A stretch of 64,000 nt of DNA from Aquimarina sp. MAR_2010_214. Lineage in GTDB: Bacteria; Bacteroidota; Bacteroidia; Flavobacteriales; Flavobacteriaceae. Position numbers and translations under genes: made by a program. This document shows, piece after piece, positions 26,014 to 33,670 of the stretch; the first letter of the stretch is position 1; each line of letters starts with the position of its first letter. The notes under the pieces are model-generated. The model saw only the letters and a list, made by a program, of their open reading frames with translations. It was not told where the DNA came from and ran no database searches. The stretch spans positions 4,262,501 through 4,326,500 of the forward strand of contig NZ_PJMS01000001.1 of the NCBI RefSeq assembly GCF_002846555.1, written 5' to 3'.

Positions 26014-28274
26014 AAACGATGAAGAATATAGATAGTTTTACACATGTAAGAGGAGAATCGTTATTTGTAGACGATTTAATGTTACGACAAGATGCTTTAA
26101 TCGGGTTATGTTTCGATTCACCAAAAGCACACGGAAAAATAAAATCGGTAGATTATTCTAAGGCAGAAGCGTTGGACGGTGTGATAAAAATATTTACCTA
26201 CAAAGATATTGCTGGCGAAAATCAAATCGGAGGAATTATTCCTGATGAACCACTATGGGCAGAAGATGAAGTCCATTTTTGGGGACAACCCATTGCTTTT
26301 ATTGTTGCAAAAACAGAAGCTATTGCAAAAAAAGCAAGAGCTTTAATTACTATTGATATTGAAGAACTTCCTGTAATAACAACAGCAAAAGAAGCCAAAG
26401 AAAAAGAAAGTTTTATCAATGCTCCGCGTTCTTTTAAATTAGGGGATTCTGCTAGTACTTTTTCTGATTGTGAATATGTTTTTGAAGGAGAAACTTTTTC
26501 TAACGGGCAAGAACATTTATATCTCGAAACTCAGGGTTGTTATGCAATACCGCAAGAAAATGGAAATATAAAATTGATTTCTTCTACGCAAGGCCCAACA
26601 GCTGTTCAAAAAATTACGGCTAAAGTGTTGGGGGTCCCCATGCACAAAATTGAAGTAGATGTAATTCGTTTAGGTGGTGGATTTGGTGGTAAAGAAGATC
26701 AAGCAACTCCTTGGGCAGTTATGGCTGCTGTTGCTGTTCAACATTTAAATCGTCCCGTAAAATATATGTTGAATCGTCACGACGATTTACGAATGACGGG
26801 GAAACGTCATCCCTATTCTTCATTTTATAAAATCGGTTTAACCAAAGATTTAAAAATTAAAGCTTTTGAAGTAGAGTTCTTACAAAATTCTGGTGCCGCA
26901 GCAGATTTATCTCCTGCCATTGCAGAACGTACTTTATTTCATGCTACCAATAGTTATTTTATTCCTAATGTAAGTACAACCGTTTTTAGTTGTAAAACAA
27001 ACTTGCCTCCAAATACGGCTTTCCGTGGCTTTGGTGGACCTCAAGGAATGTTTGTTATAGAAAGTGCTATTGCAGCATCTGCAGATCAAATCGGTGTTGA
27101 TAAAAGAGAAATTCAGGAAGCTAATTTGTTAGCTGAAAATGATGAATTCTCTTACGGGCAAATCGCTACCGAAGTTCAAGCTCAAAAAACGTGGTTTTCT
27201 GCCAAAGAAAAATTTGAATTTGAAAAGCTTGAAGCTGAAGTTAAAAGTTTTAATCAAGAAAATAAAGTATACAAAAAAGGAATTTCGCTAATGCCAATCG
27301 CATTCGGGATTTCATTTACAAATACACCTATGAATCACGCACGAGCATTGATTCATATTTATCAAGATGGAAGCGTTGGGGTTTCTACTGGAGCTGTAGA
27401 AATGGGACAAAGTGTAAATACAAAAATGTTGCAAGTTGCTCAGCAAATTTTAGGGATTTCTCCAAACAAAGTAAAACTAGAAACGACTAACACAACTCGT
27501 GTTGCCAACACCTCTCCTTCTGCGGCAAGTTCTACTGCAGATTTAAATGGGAAAGCTGTTGAAATGGCGTGTAATTCGCTAATTGAAAGATTGACTAAAG
27601 TTGCAGCAGCAATGCTATCATCTGAAGAAAAAAGTATTAATTTTCAGAATGATTTTGTTTTTGTAGATGGTAAAAAATCATCCCTTTCTTGGGAAGAATT
27701 AATTACACAAGCAATGTTACAGCGTGTTGCTTTGTCTGAAAACGCACATTATGCAACACCAGTTATTCACTTTGATAAGTCGAAAGAAAAAGGGCATCCG
27801 TTTGCATATCATGTATACGGTACAGCCATTACAACCGTTACTGTAGATTGTATTCGTGGAAATTACGAGATTGATACTGTAAAAATTGTACACGATTTTG
27901 GCAAAACAATGAATTTAGGAATCGATATTGGGCAAGTTGAAGGCGCTTTGGCACAAGGAATTGGTTGGATGACGATGGAAGAAATTGCATATAATTCTGA
28001 CGGAAAATTATTATCTAATGCTTTGTCTACTTACAAGGTTCCGGATATCTTTTCATCACCAAAAACAGTAGAAACTATCCCGCTAGAAGTTGATGGACAT
28101 GAATTAGCGATTTTAAAATCGAAAGCCGTTGGCGAGCCTCCATTAATGTACGGAATTGGAACTTATTTTGCCATTCAACAAGCGGTTAAAGAGTTTAATC
28201 CGAATCATAAATTAAAATTCCACTCGCCTTTTACACCAGAAAAAGTGTTAATGGGATTATACGAGACTCCATAA
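26010..28274 (+). CDS. xdhB: Xanthine dehydrogenase molybdopterin-binding subunit
   Basis: This 754-aa large subunit binds molybdenum cofactor. Typical motifs are RGESLFVDDL, GGGFGGKEDQ, FRGFGGPQGMF, GAVEMGQSVNTKM and the catalytic glutamate region KAVGEPPLMYG near the C-terminus. It acts with the small subunit in purine catabolism. An exact substrate (xanthine against another hydroxylatable purine or aldehyde) cannot be fixed from sequence alone. Confidence 0.93.
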   Translation: MKTMKNIDSFTHVRGESLFVDDLMLRQDALIGLCFDSPKAHGKIKSVDYSKAEALDGVIKIFTYKDIAGENQIGGIIPDEPLWAEDEVHFWGQPIAFIVAKTEAIAKKARALITIDIEELPVITTAKEAKEKESFINAPRSFKLGDSASTFSDCEYVFEGETFSNGQEHLYLETQGCYAIPQENGNIKLISSTQGPTAVQKITAKVLGVPMHKIEVDVIRLGGGFGGKEDQATPWAVMAAVAVQHLNRPVKYMLNRHDDLRMTGKRHPYSSFYKIGLTKDLKIKAFEVEFLQNSGAAADLSPAIAERTLFHATNSYFIPNVSTTVFSCKTNLPPNTAFRGFGGPQGMFVIESAIAASADQIGVDKREIQEANLLAENDEFSYGQIATEVQAQKTWFSAKEKFEFEKLEAEVKSFNQENKVYKKGISLMPIAFGISFTNTPMNHARALIHIYQDGSVGVSTGAVEMGQSVNTKMLQVAQQILGISPNKVKLETTNTTRVANTSPSAASSTADLNGKAVEMACNSLIERLTKVAAAMLSSEEKSINFQNDFVFVDGKKSSLSWEELITQAMLQRVALSENAHYATPVIHFDKSKEKGHPFAYHVYGTAITTVTVDCIRGNYEIDTVKIVHDFGKTMNLGIDIGQVEGALAQGIGWMTMEEIAYNSDGKLLSNALSTYKVPDIFSSPKTVETIPLEVDGHELAILKSKAVGEPPLMYGIGTYFAIQQAVKEFNPNHKLKFHSPFTPEKVLMGLYETP

Positions 28275-28441
28275 TGAGGTTTTAATATTCACGGATTCTA
28301 ATGCATTAAAACTCTAAATATAATTTTATCAAACTACAATACACCAAACAAAACATCATTAAAGGCGCTATTATTTATAGTACCGGAGATGCTATTGCTG
28401 CACTTTTATTAAATGAGTTTTCTATTTATAGATTACTCGGG

Positions 28442-28816
28442 ATGATTTTAGTTGGAGCAACTATTTACGCTTTTGAAATCCCTAATTATTTTTCTTGGAT
28501 TGATAGGAAAGCAGCTAATTTAAACGGGGTCAAAAAAACATTGGCTAAAACCGGTTTGGCGATTGCCTATTTTAATCCGTTGTGGATTTTTAGACACTTG
28601 GCTTTTATCAAATTTTTCTCTGGTAATTATGAACAAATAAATAATAATGTATTGCTAATTGCATTTTGGTCATTTTTAGCAAACATCCTTATTTCGTTTG
28701 TTGCAAATTATTTGATACAAAACAAAATACGTTTAGATTGGCGATTTATGGCTAGTGCTATTTTCTCTGCGTTAATGGCGATTTATTATGCATTAAGCGA
28801 AACTATTTTTCAATGA
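28442..28816 (+). CDS. Small membrane protein, start uncertain
   Basis: The 124 residues from this ATG hold three to four helices, with YAFEIPNYFSWID and LAKTGLAIAYFNPLWIFRH. The same frame is open and protein-like for another 40 codons upstream (IIKGAIIYSTGDAIAALLL) to about 28325 but contains no ATG, GTG or TTG there, so the native start seems lost or non-canonical. It overlaps xdhC by 4 nt (ATGA). Flavobacterial xdh operons often carry such a gene; its function is unknown. Accumulated mutation at the 5' end is possible. Confidence 0.6.
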   Translation: MILVGATIYAFEIPNYFSWIDRKAANLNGVKKTLAKTGLAIAYFNPLWIFRHLAFIKFFSGNYEQINNNVLLIAFWSFLANILISFVANYLIQNKIRLDWRFMASAIFSALMAIYYALSETIFQ

Positions 28817-29763
28817 TTTTTTGGCAACACATATTAGAAAAACTTCAAGACAATCAAAAAGTGTATGTCTTAACCGTCATTGAAAATTTTGGAAGTTCTC
28901 CTGGCCGAAAAGGGTTTAAAATGCTGGTTGCTCAAGACGGGTTTATTTTTGGTTCTATTGGTGGCGGTGTTATGGAGTTTTCTTTGGTTGAAGAAACAAA
29001 ACAGCTTCTAAAAGAAGGAATTGATAACATTTTTATTAAAAAACAGATCCATAAAGGAAATATAAAGGATGGTTCTGGAATGATTTGCTCTGGCGAGCAA
29101 ACGGTTGCTTTTCATTGCTTAGATTCTCATCATATTTCTACAGTTCAAGGTATTCTTACAGGTATACAAAATGGCGAAAAAGGAACGTTGAGTTTAACTC
29201 CAGATTCCTTTTATTTTTCATACAAGTTTATAGAAAATCAGTTTGAGTATAAAATCAACTCTAATAACGATTGGTTTTTTAATGAACATGTTGGATATAA
29301 AGAAACTTTGTATATAGTTGGAGGTGGGCACGTTGGTGTAGCTGTCTCAGAATTATTTGTAAAACTTGGTTTTTTTGTGGTAGTTTTTGACAATAGAGAA
29401 AACCTCAACACCTTAAAAAACAATCATTCTGCACATCAAAAACAGGTTGTTGACTATGCAGACATCAGTAATTATATTCTGGAAGGAAGCTCAAGTTATG
29501 TAGCTATAATGACCAACAAATACACCGATGATAAATTGGCATTAAGTAAACTTATAGGAAGAAATTATACGTTTATTGGAGTTCTAGGTAGCAAAGCTAA
29601 ACTAGAAACAATGTGGAATGTTATGTTAAAAGAAGGGTTTACCCAAGAAGAGTTAGATAGAATTTACGCTCCTATAGGCTTATCTATAAAAAGTGAATCT
29701 CCTGAGGAAATAGCCATAAGTATAGCTGCGCAAATTATTAAGATTAAGAATACAAACAACTAA
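28813..29763 (+). CDS. xdhC: XdhC/CoxI family molybdenum cofactor insertion protein
   Basis: The 316-aa protein has an XdhC-CoxI domain at the N-terminus (ENFGSSPGRKGFKMLV, GSIGGGVMEFSLVEE, SGMICSGEQTVAFH) and a Rossmann domain (about 160-310; LYIVGGGHVGVAVSELF, FIGVLGSKAKLETM). Members sulfurylate and insert Moco into xanthine dehydrogenase. Its position as the last gene of the xdh operon fits this. AT-rich intergenic DNA follows without a clear terminator. Confidence 0.92.
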   Translation: MIFWQHILEKLQDNQKVYVLTVIENFGSSPGRKGFKMLVAQDGFIFGSIGGGVMEFSLVEETKQLLKEGIDNIFIKKQIHKGNIKDGSGMICSGEQTVAFHCLDSHHISTVQGILTGIQNGEKGTLSLTPDSFYFSYKFIENQFEYKINSNNDWFFNEHVGYKETLYIVGGGHVGVAVSELFVKLGFFVVVFDNRENLNTLKNNHSAHQKQVVDYADISNYILEGSSSYVAIMTNKYTDDKLALSKLIGRNYTFIGVLGSKAKLETMWNVMLKEGFTQEELDRIYAPIGLSIKSESPEEIAISIAAQIIKIKNTNN

Positions 29764-29944
29764 ATTTAACTTATTTCTAAACTCATTTTTGACTACCTTT
29801 CGCTAACGCTGAATATAATTCATTGAAACGGAATCATATTCGATACATTGTAGCACATTACATAAACACTCGTAATCCATTGAAAATTGATAATTATCAT
29901 AGAAGATAAAGCTTTTCAATCATACTTTTGAGAAAATCGAATAA

Positions 29945-30691
29945 ATGGAAATTCTAAAACTTACTGACAAGAATATTCAAGATGAACATATTTGTTGTGC
30001 GATAAGCGACAAGAAATGTAAAGAAGGGTATGAAAAGAAAAAAGAGTGGCTGAAAAAAGAATTTAAGAATGGCTACAATTTTCAAAAAATTGATGTTCGA
30101 GGAAAAGTATTTATCGAATATGTGCCGATAGAAAATTCTTGGCTTCCATTAATCGGGAAAAATTTTATGGTTATTAATTGTTTTTGGGTTTCAGGGCAAT
30201 TCAAAGGAAAAGGAAACGGAAAAAAGCTGTTAGAACAATGTTTAGCGGATTCAAAAGAAATGGACGGAATTATTGCAATTTCGAGTGATAAGAAAAGATC
30301 GTTTATGACTGACCCAAAATTTCTAAAATACCAAGGATTTGAAATTATTGACGAGGCAAAACCTCATTTCAAACTTTGGGGGCTAAAAACAAATCCAAAA
30401 GCAGAATTTCCTAAAATTATGGAAAGTGCGAAATCAGGAAATTGCCCGAACAATAACGGAATTACAGCTTATTTCTCAAATACGTGTCCGTTTACGGAAT
30501 TTTACACGAATGAATTATTGAGAGAATACGCAAAAAAGAAAAATGTTCCTTTGGAAATTAATCATATTAAATCTCAAGAAGACGGTCGAAATATGCCAAT
30601 TCCGTGGATTATAAATAGCGTGTTTTACAAAGGAGAATTAGTGAGTTTAGAAATGAAAGTAGAAAGACATTTGGAAAAACTGATTGGATAA
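29945..30691 (+). CDS. GNAT acetyltransferase with YoaP-like C-terminal domain
   Basis: The 248-aa protein has an N-terminal GNAT fold (about 1-135; FWVSGQFKGKGNGKKLLEQC is the acetyl-CoA-binding RxxGxG/A loop) and a C-terminal YoaP-like region with thioredoxin-like TCPFTEFYTNEL and MPIPWIINSVFYKGEL. The family is widespread in Firmicutes and Bacteroidota with unknown substrates. The hairpin boundary at 30699 begins 8 bp after its stop. Confidence 0.85.
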   Translation: MEILKLTDKNIQDEHICCAISDKKCKEGYEKKKEWLKKEFKNGYNFQKIDVRGKVFIEYVPIENSWLPLIGKNFMVINCFWVSGQFKGKGNGKKLLEQCLADSKEMDGIIAISSDKKRSFMTDPKFLKYQGFEIIDEAKPHFKLWGLKTNPKAEFPKIMESAKSGNCPNNNGITAYFSNTCPFTEFYTNELLREYAKKKNVPLEINHIKSQEDGRNMPIPWIINSVFYKGELVSLEMKVERHLEKLIG

Positions 30692-30698
30692 AAAACGT

Positions 30699-30832
30699 GC
30701 TACAACAACGGCTATAATTTATTGTGGCGGAATTTTCAGTGGAAAATTCCTACTTTTCTACCAGCGCTTGGTTACAGCGGAATGGTCCTCGCGGACAATT
30801 CCACAACGAAACCATAGCCCAACCGTTGTAGC
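30699..30832. repeat. Large attC-like imperfect hairpin
   Basis: The outer arms GCTACAAC (30699-30706)/GTTGTAGC (30825-30832) and the next arms GGCTAT (30710-30715)/ATAGCC (30814-30819) pair with offsets of 3 and 5 nt. An inner GGAATT/AATTCC pairing continues the stem. It lies between two unrelated genes on the same strand. It resembles long (VTS-rich) attC sites in outline, but the consensus boxes are imperfect and no integron integrase is present. Confidence 0.6.
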
Positions 30833-30868
30833 CAATTTAGCCATGTCCCTTAACGAAATTTTGAAAAA

Positions 30869-31681
30869 ATGAGAAATCGAATAAAAACAGTGCTATTGAT
30901 TTTTGCAATCGGATTTACAAATCTAACTTTTGCAAAAGTTGAGATGGATACAATTACGAATTGGCAATTTTATAAAGACTCTCAACTATTATTCAAAAGT
31001 CATTTTCTTGACTCGAATAGATATACAGCAAAGATCAGTTCAACAGATAAATATGAAAACTTAATTCTTTCTGTTTTTTACGATTTCAATAATGACGTAA
31101 TTGATAGAAAAATTGAATTCGTTAGCGAAAACAAAATCATTGCAACATATACAGATAAAAGTAATAGCCATTCTCAATTTAAAATACCAAAAAGTGAGAT
31201 TGATAAACTTTTTTCTAAAAATTTGAACAAGGAAATATTTATAAAATACTCGGATGAAATCAATAAAAATGGATTTACAATTGGAATACTAAAATTGTTT
31301 ACTACAAATTATACAAAATTATCAGTTCCAGAAATTAAGCAAATTATACAAAAAGCAATTGATTTACCTGAGTTACAGCAGTATTTTCATATTGACAAAT
31401 TTCCAAACAAAAAACCTCTCATTCTTAAAGCGTTTGGTTTAATAAACCAAGAAAACATGAATGGAGTTCATAAATTCGATTTGAATATCAAAGTTTTAAC
31501 CGAACAAGAAATTAAGGACAGAAATCTAACCGAATACATTGGAATAGCGGATTGGACTTGTATAATGGATAAATTAAGATTTCAATTATACTATCCAACA
31601 GAAGGAATAATGATTAACTATATTTTAAATAAAGATAATTCGGAATGGAAAATAGTTGAATCGATAATTATAGAACAATAA
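30869..31681 (+). CDS. Hypothetical secreted protein
   Basis: The 270-aa protein has a signal peptide (about 1-22, VLLIFAIGFTNLTFAKV) and a mixed alpha/beta body with YDFNNDVIDRKIEFVSE and IADWTCIMDKLRFQLYY. No family recognised. It lies between the large hairpin and the REP-like repeat array, so it may be cassette-like cargo. Confidence 0.6.
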   Translation: MRNRIKTVLLIFAIGFTNLTFAKVEMDTITNWQFYKDSQLLFKSHFLDSNRYTAKISSTDKYENLILSVFYDFNNDVIDRKIEFVSENKIIATYTDKSNSHSQFKIPKSEIDKLFSKNLNKEIFIKYSDEINKNGFTIGILKLFTTNYTKLSVPEIKQIIQKAIDLPELQQYFHIDKFPNKKPLILKAFGLINQENMNGVHKFDLNIKVLTEQEIKDRNLTEYIGIADWTCIMDKLRFQLYYPTEGIMINYILNKDNSEWKIVESIIIEQ

Positions 31682-31736
31682 AATTACACTACAACAAGAT
31701 GTAAACATCGCTATCAAGAGACTCGTTTTTACTATC

Positions 31737-32099
31737 GTTTCTAATTGCATCTCGATACACGCTCGTTCCTCACGTACTCGATGTGACGTAGCGTTTGTGT
31801 TGTGACATAGCGTGTTAGACCGTCTGTTCGAGTGGTTTTTCGTAATGTAATGGAGAAAAATTGTATCGAGAACCCATCATATTATCATGTTATCGTTTTT
31901 AATTGCGTCTCGATACATTTTTTCTACGCTATGCTTCAAAAAAACACTCGACGTGACGTAGCGTGTTAGCTAAAGAGAGGATACCGAGAACCCATCATAT
32001 TATCGTTTTCAAATGCATCTCGATACACGCTCGTTCCTCACGCACTCGATGTGACGTAGCGTTTGTGTTGTGACGTAGCGTGTTAGCCCGTCAGTTCGA
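31737..32099 (+). repeat. REP-like repeat array, left part
   Basis: Tandem, partly alternating modules repeat here: ATCTCGATACACGCTCGTTC-CTCACGTACTCGATGTGACG-TAGCG (31746 and 32017), CGTCTGTTCGAGTGG-TTTTTCGTAATG-TAATGGAGAAAAATTG (31826), and GTATCGAGAACCCATCATAT. The units carry internal inverted CTCGA/TCGAG elements, so single strands would form hairpins. The array breaks at 32099, inside the motif CGTCAGTTCGA|GTGG, where IS110 is inserted, and resumes at 33298. Confidence 0.85.
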
Positions 32100-32102
32100 T
32101 TT

Positions 32103-33086
32103 CTATGACAATACCAAACGGTTTTCATAAAAAGATTTGTTTTTTATTAATGCCATTGCGATATGTATTAGTTTGTTTCTAACAGCATTGAGTACACTCA
32201 TTTTGTTCTTACCTTCTTCTACTTTTCTCAAGTAAAAATGTTGAAGATCGTTATCCATTCTTACTGCTCTCATAGCTGCCATTTGAAGCACGGATTTAAG
32301 TTGCATATCCGCCATTTTTGATACTCTTGGTTTTGTCTTTAGACTTGTTCCACTTTGTTGTTCGAATGGAACAACGCCAGCAAAACAAGCTAGTTTTCTC
32401 GGATTAGTCAATCGCACAAAACCATCAGTTTTCACAGCTAAAGTCCAAGCTGTAACTGATCCTATTCCTGGTATAGTTCTGATACGTTCTATGTCCTTTT
32501 TCAAAACAGAATCATTAGCTATCTCCTCTTTAATCAATTTTTCTATAGCCGCTATATGTTTATTAATCTGCTCAATTTCTTTTAAATTGATTTTCATTGA
32601 GGAACTTATTATTTTAGTCCTTTTAACTGTTTTAAGCTCCTTATTTTGTTGTTTAATAGCCTGTCTAGTTTTTACCTTATGTCTACGTTGACTCATCAGT
32701 ATTTTTATATTTTGTACAGCCTCACTTATGGGCTTCCAGCAATCAAAATCTTGATAGTTCCTTTCAATAAAAGTAGCAATGCGCTTAGCATCAACTTTAT
32801 CATTCTTACCACGAACTAAACCGATGCTTCGTTTAATGTGCTTAGGATCGATCACATAAACATTAAATGAATAATCCTTCAAAACTTCATATAAATTATA
32901 ATTATAAAGACCAGTATTTTCCATTGCAATAAAGATCTCAGCATCTAAAGTAGTTATCTGCTTAAAGAGTTTTTTAATCGCTTTGATTTTATTTTCAATC
33001 TTAAAGAATGCTTCTGATTTCTGATCAACTAAACAAATATCTAATGTTTTTTTACTAATTTCAATTCCTAAATAAATACTTTTCAT
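32103..33086 (-). CDS. IS110 family recombinase (DEDD + serine transposase)
   Basis: The 327-aa protein has an N-terminal RuvC-like DEDD domain (first acidic position Glu9 in LGIEISKK where Asp is usual, Glu56 in AMENTGLYN, Asp96 and Asp99 in GKNDKVDAKR), a central coiled coil (about 120-190), and the C-terminal Tnp_20 domain with helix-hairpin-helix IRTIPGIGSVTAWTL and the catalytic serine candidate in FEQQSGTSLKTKPR. This architecture is the RNA-guided IS110 recombinase. Full length; the Asp-to-Glu change at position 9 may or may not be tolerated. Confidence 0.93.
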   Translation of the reverse strand: MKSIYLGIEISKKTLDICLVDQKSEAFFKIENKIKAIKKLFKQITTLDAEIFIAMENTGLYNYNLYEVLKDYSFNVYVIDPKHIKRSIGLVRGKNDKVDAKRIATFIERNYQDFDCWKPISEAVQNIKILMSQRRHKVKTRQAIKQQNKELKTVKRTKIISSSMKINLKEIEQINKHIAAIEKLIKEEIANDSVLKKDIERIRTIPGIGSVTAWTLAVKTDGFVRLTNPRKLACFAGVVPFEQQSGTSLKTKPRVSKMADMQLKSVLQMAAMRAVRMDNDLQHFYLRKVEEGKNKMSVLNAVRNKLIHIAMALIKNKSFYENRLVLS

Positions 33087-33115
33087 AATTTTACCTCTCT
33101 GAATGAAAAGAGCAT

Positions 33116-33254
33116 TTTCATCATAACTCGACTCCTTGATAATGGGCTTAAAATCCCGAATTTCTATTAGAGATTGTTGATGAAAGAAAGAACTTAAGTC
33201 TAAATCGAACTATGAAGTTTACCCTTCTGAGTGTTATTAGTGTACTTAAGTTCT
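33116..33254 (-). ncRNA. Predicted bridge RNA of the IS110 element
   Basis: Two perfect-stem hairpins occupy the recombinase leader. The first in transcription order has arms AGAACTTAAGT/ACTTAAGTTCT (33254-33244, 33199-33189) and a 44-nt loop. Its loop contains CACTC (33233-33229), identical to the left target, and AGTTCGAT, the reverse complement of ATCGAACT at the right junction. The second has arms TTTCATCA/TGATGAAA (33185-33178, 33123-33116) and a 54-nt loop with ATAGAAAT (33167-33160), identical to the element's right end (32106-32099), and AAGGAG (33137-33132), complementary to CTCCTT at its left end (33299-33294). This is the target-loop/donor-loop layout known for IS621. RNA ends are not determined. 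Confidence 0.8.
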
Positions 33255-33297
33255 GCTCTTTTTTATTTCAATAAATATAATTATGCAAGTCTAAAGG

Positions 33298-33440
33298 AGT
33301 GGTTTTTCGTAATGTAATGGAGAAAAATTGTATCGAGAACCCAGCATGTTATCGTTTTTAAATGCATCTCGATACACGCTCGTTCCTCACGTACTCGATG
33401 TGACGTAGCGTTTGTGTTGTGAGGTAGTGAGTTGGAGTTA
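33298..33440 (+). repeat. REP-like repeat array, right part
   Basis: This continues the array after IS110: GTGGTTTTTCGTAATG, GAAAAATTGTATCGAGAACC, GCATCTCGATACACGCTCG, ACTCGATGTGACGTAGCG. Joined to the left part it restores complete units, showing the element went into an existing repeat. Confidence 0.85.
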
Positions 33441-33490
33441 CTACATTACAACCTTAAGTCCGAGCTATCAATCTCAAAATTAGTGCAGTA

Positions 33491-33532
33491 AAAAATCCAG
33501 CAACCTATATCAGGTTACTGGATTTCTTTTTT
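33491..33532 (-). terminator. Bidirectional terminator after acs
   Basis: The stem AAATCCAG-c-AACCT/AGGTT-a-CTGGATTT has A- and T-runs on its sides, 140 bp downstream of the acs stop. It marks the end of the acetate operon and the edge of the accessory region. Between it and acs lies a short palindromic repeat (CCCTGAGT...ACTCAGGG, 33611-33640). Confidence 0.75.
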
Positions 33533-33670
33533 AGCACTCCTCCCGATTTCTCCTACTCGGCACAGAAAACATTTTTGCACTATCCTATGTGAGCTATCGG
33601 TTTTGTACCACACCCTGAGTCTTTCTATAAACTCAGGGCAGGCTCGCCAAAGGGTACGGTATCTTATAAA

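Larger units (their letters stand above)
32100..33297 (-). mobile_element. IS110-family insertion sequence, complete
   Basis: The ~1.2-kb element is bounded by comparing interrupted and intact repeat units: intact CTGTTCGAGTGGTTTTTCG against GTCAGTTCGA|T... (left) and ...AAAGG|AGTGGTTTTT (right). There are no terminal inverted repeats, and a long non-coding region lies upstream of the recombinase gene, as in the IS110 group proper (the IS1111 group has it downstream). On the element's strand the junction dinucleotides are CT (33299-33298) and AT (32100-32099). Confidence 0.9.

Noticed and set aside
32100..33297. IS1111-group element
   Set aside because: The long non-coding part is upstream of the recombinase gene and there are no sub-terminal inverted repeats.
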